The position numbers were made by a program, and so were the translations under genes. A stretch of 64,000 nt of DNA, taken from positions 496,001 through 560,000 of the forward strand of contig NZ_QURL01000004.1 of assembly GCF_003403015.1 (NCBI RefSeq). Reading direction: 5' to 3'. Origin of the DNA: Fulvimarina endophytica. GTDB taxonomy: Bacteria > Pseudomonadota > Alphaproteobacteria > Rhizobiales > Rhizobiaceae. The notes below the pieces were generated by a model, which was given only the letters and a program-made list of their open reading frames with translations, was not told the origin of the DNA and searched no databases. This document shows, piece by piece, positions 33,524 through 42,726 of the stretch (the first letter of the stretch is position 1; every line of letters begins with the position of its first letter).

Positions 33524-34366
33524 TCATGCCCTGGCCATGGCGAGGGTCGCGGCCGCATCGACCGCCCCTTCCATGCGCTCGGGCACCGTGAAGAGTTCGA
33601 ATTCCTCGCCGCGAACGACCGCGATGAGCGTGACATTGGCGGCGACCGCCTCCGCGATCGCAAGTTCCGTCGGCGCCGAGATCGCGGCGATGAGGCCGGT
33701 TCCCATCATCGCCGCCTTCTGGATCAGTTCCACCGAAACCCGGCTCGTGATGGTGATGAAGCCTTTGGCCGGATCCACGCCTTGGCGCGCGAGATGCCCC
33801 GCCACCTTGTCCAGCGCATTGTGCCGTCCGACATCCTCGCGCAGGACGACCATGCCACCATCCGTCAGGTGAAAGGCGGCGGCATGGACCGCGCGGGTGA
33901 GGCGCGAAAGATCCTGCGCGCCGGCCATCTCCTCGATCGCCCGCACCAGCCGGCTTGGTGCGATCGTCTCCACCGCGTTGACGCGGGGCAGGACCGGACC
34001 TGCGAGTTCGAGGGATTCCACGCCGCAGAGGCCGCAGCCGACCGGCCCGGTCATCTGCCGGCGGCGCGCCACATAGGTCGCCGCCTTTTCCGGAACGAGC
34101 CGGATCTGACAATCGAGGCCGGCCTCGGTCTCGACGATCTCGATCGCCTCGATCTCGGACACCGTCTCGACGATCCGCTCGTTGAGGGCGAGCCCGATGC
34201 CGAGATCCTCGAGATGCGAGGGCGTCGCCATCATCACGGCATGGGTCGAGCCCCCGACCGAGATCGCGACCGCCTGTTCGGCCGGGACGCTGCGTGCCGT
34301 TCGAACGAATGCGCCGCCCCGAAAGGCGAGGCAGTCGACCGAACGGCTCTCTCTCGATTCTGTCAC
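33524..34366 (-). CDS. fdhD: Formate dehydrogenase accessory sulfurtransferase FdhD
   Basis: A 280-residue FdhD/FdsC. The CxxC motif lies in VGCGLCGVESLE, and the nucleotide-recognition stretch is VLREDVGRHNALDKV. FdhD delivers sulfur to the molybdenum cofactor of formate dehydrogenase, needed for activity. Its place in the fds operon fits. Starts 85 bp after the fdsA stop, with a strong hairpin between. Confidence 0.93.
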   Translation of the reverse strand: MTESRESRSVDCLAFRGGAFVRTARSVPAEQAVAISVGGSTHAVMMATPSHLEDLGIGLALNERIVETVSEIEAIEIVETEAGLDCQIRLVPEKAATYVARRRQMTGPVGCGLCGVESLELAGPVLPRVNAVETIAPSRLVRAIEEMAGAQDLSRLTRAVHAAAFHLTDGGMVVLREDVGRHNALDKVAGHLARQGVDPAKGFITITSRVSVELIQKAAMMGTGLIAAISAPTELAIAEAVAANVTLIAVVRGEEFELFTVPERMEGAVDAAATLAMARA

Positions 34367-34399
34367 ACCGCAACCCTGCGAGACGCTGCTTCAACGTGA

Positions 34400-34427
34400 A
34401 CGAAGCCGCGCCCATGCGCGGCTTCGT
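34400..34427. repeat. Perfect 12-bp hairpin between fdsA and fdhD
   Basis: ACGAAGCCGCGC and GCGCGGCTTCGT form a perfect 12-bp stem with the loop CCAT. It lies in the 85-bp gap inside the operon. There is no T-run, so rather than a full terminator it may protect the upstream fdsA transcript or reduce fdhD/fdsD expression. Confidence 0.7.
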
Positions 34428-34451
34428 CTGATGCCCACGAACGGGGTTCGA

Positions 34452-37298
34452 CTATTCGGCAGCTTCCAGCGGACGGACCTCGCGGCTCTTCTCGGAGAAC
34501 TCGCGATAATCCTCCTGCCATTCCGTCGGCCCGTTCGACGGCGAGACCTGGACGGCGGTCACCTTGTATTCCGGACAGTTGGTCGCCCAGTCCGAGAAGT
34601 CCGTGGTGATGACGTTGATCTGGGTCGAGGGGTGATGGAACGTCGTATGGACGACGCCCGGCGCGATCCTGTCGGTGATCGAGGCGCGCAGCGAGGTATC
34701 GCCCACGCGGCTCTGCAGCTTGACGTAGTCGCCGTCGCGAACGCCCCGCTCCTCGGCATCGTGGGGATGCATTTCGAGAACATCCTCCTGATGCCAGGTG
34801 ATGTTCGCGGTGCGCCGGGTCTGCGCGCCCACATTGTACTGGGACAGGATGCGGCCGGTTGTCAGGAGCAGCGGGAAGCGCGGCCCCACCTTCTCGTCCG
34901 TGGCGACATATTCCGTGCGGATGAACTTGCCCCGGCCGCGCATGAAGCCGTCCACGTGCATGACCGGCGAGCCGACCGGATGGGCCTCGTTGCAGGGCCA
35001 CTGCACGGAGCCCTCGCGATCGAGCAGCTCGTAGCTGACATTGGCGAAGGACGGCGTCGTCGCCGCGATCTCCGCCATGATCTCGGACGGGTGGGCGTAG
35101 TTCATGTCCATGCCAATGGCGCGGGCCAGAAGCTGGGTGACCTCCCAGTCCGCATAGCCGTTCTTCGGCTCCATGACCTTGCGCACGCGGTTGATGCGCC
35201 GCTCGGCATTGGTGAAGGTGCCGTCCTTCTCGAGGAAGGTGGAGCCGGGCAGGAAGACGTTGGCGTAGTTCGCCGTCTCGTTGAGGAACAGGTCCTGGAC
35301 GATCAGGAGTTCGAGGGCGGCGAGCCCGGCCGAGACGTGCTTGGTGTCGGGATCGGACTGGAGGATGTCCTCGCCCTGGACGTAGAGCCCCTTGAACGAG
35401 CCTTCCACTGCGGCGTCGAACATGTTCGGAATGCGAAGGCCCGGCTCGCGGTCGATCTTCACGTTCCACAGGTCCTCGTAGACCTTGCGCACGTCGTCGT
35501 TCGAGATGTGGCGATAGCCGGGCATCTCGTGCGGGAACGAGCCCATGTCGCAGGAGCCCTGCACGTTGTTCTGGCCGCGCAGCGGGTTCACGCCGACGCC
35601 CTTGCGGCCGATATTGCCGGTCGCCATCGCGAGATTGGCGATGGCCATGACCGAGGTCGAGCCCTGGCTGTGCTCGGTGACGCCGAGGCCGTAATAGATC
35701 GCGCTGTTGCCGGGGCGGGCATAGAGCCGTGCGGCGCGGCGCACGAGATCGGCCGGAACGCCGGTGACGATCTCGACGGCCTCGGGCGAACGGTCCGGGC
35801 TCGACACGAATTCGCGCCAGTCCTCGAACTCGTCGATCTCGCAGCGCTCGCGCACGAAGTCCTCGTTGACGAGGCCCTCGGTGACGATCACGTGGGCGAG
35901 CGCCGTCAGGATGGCGACATTGGTGCCCGGGCGGGTCGGCAGATGGACGTCGGCCTTGATATGGGCGGACTTCACGAGGTCGATCCGGCGCGGATCGATG
36001 ACGATGAGCCTTGCGCCCTCGCGGATGCGCTTCTTCATGCGCGAGGCGAAGACCGGGTGGGCATCGGTCGGGTTGGCGCCGATGACGAGGATCGTATCGG
36101 TGTCCTCGACGGAATCGAAGTCCTGGGTGCCGGCCGAGGTGCCGAAGGTCGTCGCCAGACCATAGCCCGTCGGCGAGTGGCAGACGCGGGCGCAGGTGTC
36201 GATATTGTTGTTGCCGAAGCCGGCCCGGACCATCTTCTGGACCAGATAGACTTCCTCGTTGGTGCAGCGCGAGGAGGAGATGCCGCCGACGGCGCCGCGG
36301 CCGTATTTCGCCTGGATGTCCTTGATCTTGCCGGCCGCAAAGCCGAGCGCCTCGTTCCAGGAGACCACCCGCCAGGGGTCGTTATAGGTCTCGCGGATCA
36401 TCGGCTCGAGGACGCGCTCCTCGTGCTTGGCATATTCGGTGGCGAACCGGCCCTTGACGCAGGAATGGCCGCGATTGGCCTTGCCGTCCTTGTACGGCAC
36501 CATGCGGATGACCTCTTCACCCTGCATCTCGGCCTTGAAGGAGCAGCCGACGCCGCAATAGGCGCAGGTCGTGACCTTGGAGGAGGTGGGCAGGCCCTTG
36601 GCCTTCACCGTCTTTTCCTGCAGCGCCTCGGTCGGGCAGGCCTGCACGCAGGCCCCGCAGGACACGCATTCGGAGGTCAGGAAATCGTCGACCGGCGTTC
36701 CGGCGCGGATGCGGCTGTCGAAGCCACGGCCCTCGACCGAGAGGGCGAAGGTGCCCTGGACCTCGTTGCAGGCTCTGACGCAGCGCGAGCAGACGATGCA
36801 CTTGGAGGAGTCGAAGGTGAAATAGGGGTTCGACTCGTCGAGCTCGGCATCGAAGTGATTGCGCTCGGAGGCGTCGTAGCGGACCTTTTCGAGCCCGACC
36901 TTCTCGGCGACGTCGTGGAGATCGCAGTCTCCGCCGCCCTTGCGCTCGTCCCAGTTGCCCGGATGATCGGAGGCATAGAGCTCCATCACGCCCTTGCGGA
37001 TGCGGCTGAGCCGGTCGCTCTCGGTCCTGACGACCATGCCTTCGGCCACCGGCGTCGTGCAGGAGGCCGGCGTTCCGCCGCGACCCTCGACCTCGACGAC
37101 GCAGACCCGGCAGGAGCCGAAGGCGTCGAGCATGTCGGTGGCGCAGAGCTTGGGGACCTGAACCTCCACCTCGGCGGCGGCGCGCATGATCGAGGTGCCC
37201 TCGGGCACCGTGACCTCCTGGCCGTCGATGGTGAGGGTCACCAGCTTCTCGGCCTTGGACTTCGGCGTGCCGTAGTCTTTTTCGTGTACCAGGCTCAT
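34452..37298 (-). CDS. fdsA: Formate dehydrogenase alpha subunit, catalytic (Mo/W-bis-MGD)
   Basis: A 948-residue catalytic subunit. It begins with a 2Fe-2S ferredoxin-like domain (Cys52, Cys63, Cys66, Cys80 region), a Cys/His cluster motif (about 112-128), two 4Fe-4S motifs (CIVCSRCVRAC at 167-177, CVSCGACVQAC at 211-221), then a further 4Fe-4S (CAYCGVGC at 245-252) and the molybdopterin domain. The metal-ligand and catalytic pair is Cys373-His374 in ARVCHSPTG, so cysteine, not selenocysteine. It oxidises formate to CO2 and passes electrons to FdsB. Soluble, cytoplasmic. Confidence 0.96.
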   Translation of the reverse strand: MSLVHEKDYGTPKSKAEKLVTLTIDGQEVTVPEGTSIMRAAAEVEVQVPKLCATDMLDAFGSCRVCVVEVEGRGGTPASCTTPVAEGMVVRTESDRLSRIRKGVMELYASDHPGNWDERKGGGDCDLHDVAEKVGLEKVRYDASERNHFDAELDESNPYFTFDSSKCIVCSRCVRACNEVQGTFALSVEGRGFDSRIRAGTPVDDFLTSECVSCGACVQACPTEALQEKTVKAKGLPTSSKVTTCAYCGVGCSFKAEMQGEEVIRMVPYKDGKANRGHSCVKGRFATEYAKHEERVLEPMIRETYNDPWRVVSWNEALGFAAGKIKDIQAKYGRGAVGGISSSRCTNEEVYLVQKMVRAGFGNNNIDTCARVCHSPTGYGLATTFGTSAGTQDFDSVEDTDTILVIGANPTDAHPVFASRMKKRIREGARLIVIDPRRIDLVKSAHIKADVHLPTRPGTNVAILTALAHVIVTEGLVNEDFVRERCEIDEFEDWREFVSSPDRSPEAVEIVTGVPADLVRRAARLYARPGNSAIYYGLGVTEHSQGSTSVMAIANLAMATGNIGRKGVGVNPLRGQNNVQGSCDMGSFPHEMPGYRHISNDDVRKVYEDLWNVKIDREPGLRIPNMFDAAVEGSFKGLYVQGEDILQSDPDTKHVSAGLAALELLIVQDLFLNETANYANVFLPGSTFLEKDGTFTNAERRINRVRKVMEPKNGYADWEVTQLLARAIGMDMNYAHPSEIMAEIAATTPSFANVSYELLDREGSVQWPCNEAHPVGSPVMHVDGFMRGRGKFIRTEYVATDEKVGPRFPLLLTTGRILSQYNVGAQTRRTANITWHQEDVLEMHPHDAEERGVRDGDYVKLQSRVGDTSLRASITDRIAPGVVHTTFHHPSTQINVITTDFSDWATNCPEYKVTAVQVSPSNGPTEWQEDYREFSEKSREVRPLEAAE

Positions 37299-37334
37299 CT
37301 CGTTCTCCCAATCAATCCTGTCCGAGCGGGCGGC

Positions 37335-38888
37335 CTATTCGGCCGCCACACGCATCGGAGTACCGTTGAAGTCTTCGGGGAAGTGGCGGATCGCGCTCAT
37401 CACCGGATAGGGCGTGAACCCACCCAGAGCGCAGAGCGAGCCGAATTCCATCGTGTTGCAGAGATCCTCGACGAGTTCGAGGTTCTCGGCGGGCCGGTCG
37501 CCGGCGATCACCTTCTCGACCGTTTCGAGGCCGCGCACCGCGCCGATGCGGCAGGGCGTGCACTTGCCGCAGGATTCCACCGCGCAGAACTCGAAGGCGA
37601 AGCGCGCCTGCTTGGCCATGTCGACCGTCTCGTCGAAGATGACGATGCCGGCATGGCCGATCAGCCCCTTCTTGGCCGCGAAGGCCTCGTAGTCGAAGGG
37701 CGTATCGAAGAGCGAACGCGGGAAATAGGCCCCGAGCGGCCCGCCCACCTGGACGGCGCGCACGGGCCGGCCGGAATTCGTGCCGCCGGCGATGGTCTCG
37801 ACGATCTCGCCGAGGGTGAGGCCGAAGGCGACCTCGAAAAGCCCGCCATGCTTGACGTTGCCGGCGATCTGCAAGGGGATGGTGCCGCGCGAGCGGCCCA
37901 TGCCGAAATCCTTATAGTAGGCGGCACCCTTGGCGAGGATCTCCGGCGTCGAGGCCAGTGAGATGACGTTGTTGATCACCGTCGGGCGACCGAACAGGCC
38001 CTTGATGGCCGGCAGCGGCGGCTTGAAGCGCACCTGTCCGCGCTTGCCCTCGAGGCTGTCGAGAAGCGAGGTCTCCTCGCCGCAGACATAGGCCCCTGCC
38101 CCGACCCGGACCTCGATATCGAAGGCATGGCCGGAGCCGAGCACCGAGACGCCCAGCCAGCCGAAAGCCTCGGCCCGGCGGATCGCCTCGCGCATGACGC
38201 GGATGGCGACGGGATATTCGGAACGCAGATAGATGTAGCCCTTGCTCGCACCGGTGGCGAGCGCCGCTATCGTCATGCCCTCGATCAGGCAGAAGGGATC
38301 GCCCTCCATGATCATGCGGTCGGCGAAGGTGCCCGAGTCGCCCTCGTCGGCATTGGCGACGATGTATTTCTTATCGCCCTCGGCCTTGTGCACCGTCTCC
38401 CACTTGATGCCGGTCGGGAAACCGGCCCCGCCGCGCCCGCGAAGCCCGGACTCCTTGACCTCGGCGATGATCGCCTCGGCGCCGATCTCCAGCGCGCGGC
38501 GAAGGCCGAGGAGACCGCCATGGGCCTCGTAGTCCTCGAGGGACAGGGGATCGGTGATGCCGCAGCGCTTGAAGGTGAGGCGCGACTGTCCCTTCATGAA
38601 GGGATGATCGAGCGGATCGCCGATGCGCTTGTCGTGCGCGCCGCCTTCAAGGAAACCCGCATCGAGAAGCGCGGCGATCTCGCCGGGCTCGACCGGACCA
38701 TAGCCGATGCGGCCATTGCCGGTCTCGACCTCGACGAGGGGTTCGAGCCAGGCCATGCCGTGCGAGCCGTTGCGCACGATCTCGATCTCCAGGCCGCGAT
38801 CGAGCGCGAGCTTGGCGAGTTCCTGGGCGATCTCGTCGGCCCCGTTTGCGACGGCGAAGGAATCGAGCGGAATGTAGACGCGGGTCAT
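37335..38888 (-). CDS. fdsB: Formate dehydrogenase beta subunit, NADH/FMN
   Basis: A 517-residue NuoF-like subunit with a thioredoxin-like N-terminal part, the NADH and FMN motif GLRGRGGAGFPTGIKW and NADEGDSGTFADR, GAGAYVCGEETSLLDSLEG, and the 4Fe-4S motif ESCGKCTPCRIG. It transfers electrons from FdsA to NAD+. Its start overlaps the fdsG stop (ATGA), which shows tight coupling. Confidence 0.96.
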   Translation of the reverse strand: MTRVYIPLDSFAVANGADEIAQELAKLALDRGLEIEIVRNGSHGMAWLEPLVEVETGNGRIGYGPVEPGEIAALLDAGFLEGGAHDKRIGDPLDHPFMKGQSRLTFKRCGITDPLSLEDYEAHGGLLGLRRALEIGAEAIIAEVKESGLRGRGGAGFPTGIKWETVHKAEGDKKYIVANADEGDSGTFADRMIMEGDPFCLIEGMTIAALATGASKGYIYLRSEYPVAIRVMREAIRRAEAFGWLGVSVLGSGHAFDIEVRVGAGAYVCGEETSLLDSLEGKRGQVRFKPPLPAIKGLFGRPTVINNVISLASTPEILAKGAAYYKDFGMGRSRGTIPLQIAGNVKHGGLFEVAFGLTLGEIVETIAGGTNSGRPVRAVQVGGPLGAYFPRSLFDTPFDYEAFAAKKGLIGHAGIVIFDETVDMAKQARFAFEFCAVESCGKCTPCRIGAVRGLETVEKVIAGDRPAENLELVEDLCNTMEFGSLCALGGFTPYPVMSAIRHFPEDFNGTPMRVAAE

Positions 38889-39361
38889 AGGCGGGCCTCC
38901 GCGGTGAGCTTTTCGACGCGGGCCTCGTTGAGGCGCCCGACGATGCGGTCGTCGAGCATGGCCGAGGGAGCGGTGGCGCAGAGGCCGAGGCAGTAGACGG
39001 CCTCGAGGGTCACGGCGCCGTCGGGCGAGGTCTCGCCGAACGAGATGCCGAGGGCACGCTCGATCGAGGCGGCGACCGCGTCGCCCCCGGCCGCCTGGCA
39101 GGCTTCCGCCCGGCAGACCTTCAGGACGTGGCGTCCATGCGGCTCGCGCTTGAAGTCGTGATAGAAGGAGACGACGCCGTAGACTTCGGCGCGGCTGAGA
39201 TTGAGTTCGTGCGCGACGACCCGCACGGCCGCGTCGGTGATATAGCCGTAGCGGTGATTGAACGCATGCAGGATCGGCAGGAGCGGACCCTCGAGATGCT
39301 TATGCTCGCCAATGATGACGAGCGCGTCTTCTTCGTCGAATTCTACGTGGTATGCCACGCC
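38885..39361 (-). CDS. fdsG: Formate dehydrogenase gamma subunit, 2Fe-2S
   Basis: A 158-residue NuoE-like subunit with four Cys of the 2Fe-2S cluster in VCRAEACQ and CLGLCATAP. The GTG at 39361 is preferred: it follows GGGGAGG at 7 bases and gives an N-terminus of family length (VAYHVEFDEEDALVIIGEH); ATGs further upstream at 39376 and 39409 are possible. First gene of fdsGBA-fdhD-fdsD. Confidence 0.9.
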   Translation of the reverse strand, partial: GVAYHVEFDEEDALVIIGEHKHLEGPLLPILHAFNHRYGYITDAAVRVVAHELNLSRAEVYGVVSFYHDFKREPHGRHVLKVCRAEACQAAGGDAVAASIERALGISFGETSPDGAVTLEAVYCLGLCATAPSAMLDDRIVGRLNEARVEKLTAEARL

Positions 39362-39721
39362 GGTGCCTCCCCGCATGGAAATAGAGTCATTCCAGCAAAC
39401 ACCCTGCACAGTTTGTGATCAAGCGCTCCTTTCCGTGCTTTGATAGAACCTTTCTATCATAGAACCCTTCCAGACTGATGGCCCGGACCGTTTCGACCCC
39501 TATCGCGGAAGGGCTCGCGCGCATCGGTCGCAGATGATTGGGACACGCAATGCGAGCAGTCGCGCGCTCGGGCGGGCTCTTTCGATCGAACAAAGGCGCC
39601 CAAACGCGGACCCCGTCTCTGTTGCAGTGCCGCATTTCCAGTCAGGCGGCCGGACGAATGGATCGACCTCTCGGGTCGGAAGCGAACAGTCGAAAGCGAT
39701 GCTTTCATATGCCCGCCGCTA
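39362..39721. other. 360-bp region between LysR gene and fdsG
   Basis: No supported gene. It should hold the fds promoter; a nested palindrome (39441-39464) lies 80-100 bp upstream of fdsG. The rest shows nothing clear. Confidence 0.65.
39441..39464 (-). promoter_or_regulatory. Nested palindrome, probable LysR-type site for the fds operon
   Basis: TGATAGAA-CCT-TTCTATCA (39441-39459) is a perfect 8-bp inverted repeat, and its right half is reused in TTCTAT-C-ATAGAA (39452-39464). Three ATAGAA half-sites in a row are typical of a LysR recognition plus activation site. It is 80-100 bp before the fdsG start. AT-rich against a GC-rich background. Confidence 0.6.
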
Positions 39722-40618
39722 TCAGGCGGCGGAGCCCGACACCGCGAAGACCTCGGCCTCGCTCCAGAAGGCCGCGACGATGGGGGGCCTCAGGTCGCGT
39801 CTCGCCGTCACCAGCCCCACCGAATAGCTGACCTCCGGCTCGACGAGCGGAATGACGACCAAAGGCTCGACGAGGCCGAGCATCTGCGCCGCGTTGTAGG
39901 GGATGATCGTCGCAAGGTCGGCGAGGCGCACCTGGGCGAGGATCGCGGTGATGGAATTGGACTCCATGACCGTCTCGACCGGCCGGATCGAGCCGCCGAG
40001 ATGCCGGTTGAGGATCCGGCGGTTCTGCATCGAAGGGCTGAGGAGGCAGAGCGGCGCGCTCGCCGCTTCCTCCCAGGTGACGTGCTCCTTGGCCGAGAAC
40101 GGACTGCCGCGCGTCGTCACGAAGCTGTAGCGCTCCTCGTAGATCGGCTTGGCGTCGACGCGCGCGACCCGCTCGTCCTCCAGATAGGTGAGGCCCACAT
40201 CGATCTCGAAGTCCTCGACCGCCGTCAGGAGATCGGCGGATGAGAAGGAGGTGACGTCGAAGGTGACATCCGGGTGGCGCGCGCGAAACGGGGTCGTCAG
40301 GCGCGGCACGAGGGAGAGCGCCGTCGGAATGGCGCCAATGCGCAGGAAGCCGGTGAGCCCGCGCCGGACGCTGCGCACCTCCTCGCGCATGGTGCGGATG
40401 TCGTCGGTGATCTTGCGCGCCCAGGCGAGCACCCGCTCGCCTTCGGCCGTCATGCCCTTGTAGCGCGAACCGCGATTGACGAGCGTGACGCCGAGCCGCT
40501 CCTCGAGCTGGCGGATCCCCGCCGAAAGCGTCGGCTGCGTGATCCCGAGCTTGTCCGCCGCGCGCCCGAAATGGCGCTCGTGGCTGAGCATGATGAGATA
40601 TTCGAACTTGTCGATCAC
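39722..40618 (-). CDS. LysR-type regulator upstream of the formate dehydrogenase operon
   Basis: A 298-residue LysR protein: N-terminal winged helix-turn-helix (HFGRAADKLGITQPTLSAGIRQLEERLGVTL broken near 16-46) and a substrate-binding domain. Its position directly upstream and in the same direction as fdsGBA suggests it controls formate dehydrogenase, as FdsR-type regulators do. The inducer (formate or molybdate) is not known from sequence. Confidence 0.87.
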   Translation of the reverse strand: MIDKFEYLIMLSHERHFGRAADKLGITQPTLSAGIRQLEERLGVTLVNRGSRYKGMTAEGERVLAWARKITDDIRTMREEVRSVRRGLTGFLRIGAIPTALSLVPRLTTPFRARHPDVTFDVTSFSSADLLTAVEDFEIDVGLTYLEDERVARVDAKPIYEERYSFVTTRGSPFSAKEHVTWEEAASAPLCLLSPSMQNRRILNRHLGGSIRPVETVMESNSITAILAQVRLADLATIIPYNAAQMLGLVEPLVVIPLVEPEVSYSVGLVTARRDLRPPIVAAFWSEAEVFAVSGSAA

Positions 40619-40697
40619 GATCGGGGGTCTTCCTCACGCCCATAGTGCGCCGGCCCGTCCGATTCGGCAAAGGCCTTTCGGCGCGGGCCGGCTCGCC

Positions 40698-41207
40698 TCA
40701 GTTCCAGGCGGCGAGGAGACCGGTCCGCTCTTCACCGACCGGATCGCTTCCCGGCAGCGCCAGCGCCGCGATCCGTCGGCGCGCCACCTCGATCGCTATC
40801 GCCCCCTCGCGAGAGATCGCGCCGTTCTGGCCCGGCGGATAGGCGCCGACGACCTGAAAACCGCCCGTCGCCTCAAGGCGCCTGTGACCGACCCCGGCCG
40901 GCACGATCACCGTATCGCCGGGCGTCATCTCGACCACGAGACCGCCCTCCTTTTCCTCCCCGCCAAAGCCGATCCGCGCCCGGCCGCCGACGCAGGCCAG
41001 CACCTCGTGGCCTTCGAGATGGAAGTGCCAGTAATCGAAGACCGTGTATGTCCAGGTGCCCTGCCAGCCATTGCGCTCGAACAGGCGCTCGACCGTCGCC
41101 GATTGCGCTTTGCCCGCCGCAATCGCGCCGGGTGCGATGATGAGGGGCAAATCGCTGTTGGGAATGCCGCCGATGGGGCCGAACCGGTGCGTGCCGAGCT
41201 CGCTCAC
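40698..41207 (-). CDS. Cupin-domain protein coupled to aminotransferase
   Basis: A 169-residue cupin. The metal-binding His/Glu motif WHFHLEGHEVL and the second motif TPGDTVIVPAGVGH are present. The GTG at 41207 lies 5 bp after the aminotransferase stop and gives a sensible N-terminus (VSELGTHRFGPIGG); longer frames run antisense-like into the aminotransferase. Function unknown; small cupins of this type bind or convert small acids or sugars. Confidence 0.75.
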   Translation of the reverse strand: MSELGTHRFGPIGGIPNSDLPLIIAPGAIAAGKAQSATVERLFERNGWQGTWTYTVFDYWHFHLEGHEVLACVGGRARIGFGGEEKEGGLVVEMTPGDTVIVPAGVGHRRLEATGGFQVVGAYPPGQNGAISREGAIAIEVARRRIAALALPGSDPVGEERTGLLAAWN

Positions 41208-41211
41208 GGCC

Positions 41212-42591
41212 CTACCCCGCCATTCCCATCTCGCCGGCGAGCGCGTCGAGGCCGTCGCGCACGGTCGCGACCACGGTATCGATCTGATCGTCGGTGATGA
41301 TGAGGGGCGGGCAGAAGGCGAGCGTGTCGCCGATGGCGCGGGAGATGACGCCGCGCTCCTGAATGAGACCGAAGGCTTTTGCCGCAAGCGCACCCGGCGG
41401 CTGGACGGCGATCTTCTTCTCCTTGTCGGTGACGAGTTCGACACCGGCGATCAGCCCGATGCCGCGCACCTCGCCGACCAGGGGGTGACCCGACAGGGTC
41501 CGCAGGCCCGACTGGAGCCGTTCGCCGCGCTCGCGGGCATTGGCGACGAGGCCGCGCTCCTCGATGATGGCGAGGTTTTCGAGCGCGACGGCGGCCGCCA
41601 CGGGATGGCCGGAGGCCGTGAAGCCGTGGCCGAAGGTGCCGATGCGCGCGCTCTCTTCGGCGATCGGGCCGTAGACCTTCTCGTTCATGAGGACCGCCGA
41701 GATCGGCAGATAGGACGAGGAAAGCGCCTTGGAGACGGTCATGATGTCGGGTTCGAGACCGTAATAGGTCGAGCCGAACATCTCGCCCGTGCGGCCGAAG
41801 CCGCAGATGACCTCGTCGGCGACGAAGAGGATATCGGGATAGTCCGCGAGCACGGCCTTGATCTCGGCCCAGTAGGTGGGCGGAGGAACGACGACCCCGC
41901 CCGCGCCCATCACCGGCTCGGCGATGAAGGCGGCGATCGTCTCCGGCCCCCGGGCCTCGATCGTTGCGCGCAATTCGGCCGCACACCGCGCGGCGAACGC
42001 CTCCTCGCTCTCGCCCGCCTCGCCCTCGCGCCAGTAATGCGGGCACATGGTGTGGACGACGCCCTCGCCCGGCAGGTCGAAGGAGGCGTGATTGTTGGGC
42101 AGGCCCGTGAGGCTCGCCGAGGCGAGCGTGACGCCATGATAGCCGCGAAGGCGCGAAATGATCGTCTTGCGCGCAGGCTCGCCCAGCGCGTTCGAGCGAT
42201 AGCGCAGGAGCTTGACGATGAGATCGTTGGCTTCCGAGCCCGAATTGGTGAAGTGCACCTTGGACATCGGCACCGGGGCGAGCGCGATCAGCTTCTCGGC
42301 AAGGTCCACCACCGGGGCGTGGGTCTTGTGGGTGAAGGAATGATAATAGGGAAGCTGCGCCATCTGCCGGGCGGCGGCATCCACGAGCCGCTGTTCGGAA
42401 AAGCCGACGGCCACCGACCAGAGCCCCGCCATCGCCTCGATATAGCGCTTGCCGTCGATGTCCTCGACATAGACCCCGTCGCCCTTCGCCATCACGATCG
42501 GGCCGATCTCCTCGTGTCGCCGGGCATTGGTGTAGGGATGGAGGTGATGGGCGACGTCGCGGGCTTCGACGGAATTGGGACGTGGCGGCAT
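41212..42591 (-). CDS. Class III PLP aminotransferase (omega-aminotransferase type)
   Basis: A 459-residue fold-type I PLP enzyme. Family motifs: YIEAMAGLWSVAVGF, SGSEANDLIVKLLRY, FVADEVICGFGRTGEMF and the PLP-binding Lys in TVSKALSSSYLPISAV. It transfers amino groups from an omega-amine (for example putrescine, beta-alanine or taurine type) to pyruvate or 2-oxoglutarate. The exact substrate is not clear. Followed closely by a cupin gene. Confidence 0.88.
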   Translation of the reverse strand: MPPRPNSVEARDVAHHLHPYTNARRHEEIGPIVMAKGDGVYVEDIDGKRYIEAMAGLWSVAVGFSEQRLVDAAARQMAQLPYYHSFTHKTHAPVVDLAEKLIALAPVPMSKVHFTNSGSEANDLIVKLLRYRSNALGEPARKTIISRLRGYHGVTLASASLTGLPNNHASFDLPGEGVVHTMCPHYWREGEAGESEEAFAARCAAELRATIEARGPETIAAFIAEPVMGAGGVVVPPPTYWAEIKAVLADYPDILFVADEVICGFGRTGEMFGSTYYGLEPDIMTVSKALSSSYLPISAVLMNEKVYGPIAEESARIGTFGHGFTASGHPVAAAVALENLAIIEERGLVANARERGERLQSGLRTLSGHPLVGEVRGIGLIAGVELVTDKEKKIAVQPPGALAAKAFGLIQERGVISRAIGDTLAFCPPLIITDDQIDTVVATVRDGLDALAGEMGMAG

Positions 42592-42691
42592 GACGAGGCG
42601 CTTTCTGTGCGGGAGCCGTTCTGCGTCGATACGCAGCGCCCATGACTAGCCCATCGGGCAGCATGGTTCAAACGGCCGGGCAGCGTTCGCC

Positions 42692-42720
42692 GCCTTTCCT
42701 TGGCCTGCAGGAAAGGCTTT
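42692..42720. terminator. 9-bp hairpin after the MscS-like gene
   Basis: GCCTTTCCT and AGGAAAGGC enclose an 8-base loop; TTT follows on the + strand. It stands directly after the MscS-like stop (minus strand) and before the aminotransferase start. Confidence 0.45.
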
Positions 42721-42726
42721 CCCGGT

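Noticed and set aside
34182-37961. 1259-codon open frame on the + strand
   Set aside because: It is the antisense shadow of fdsA and fdsB, which have complete domains and cofactor motifs. Long antisense frames are common at this GC content.
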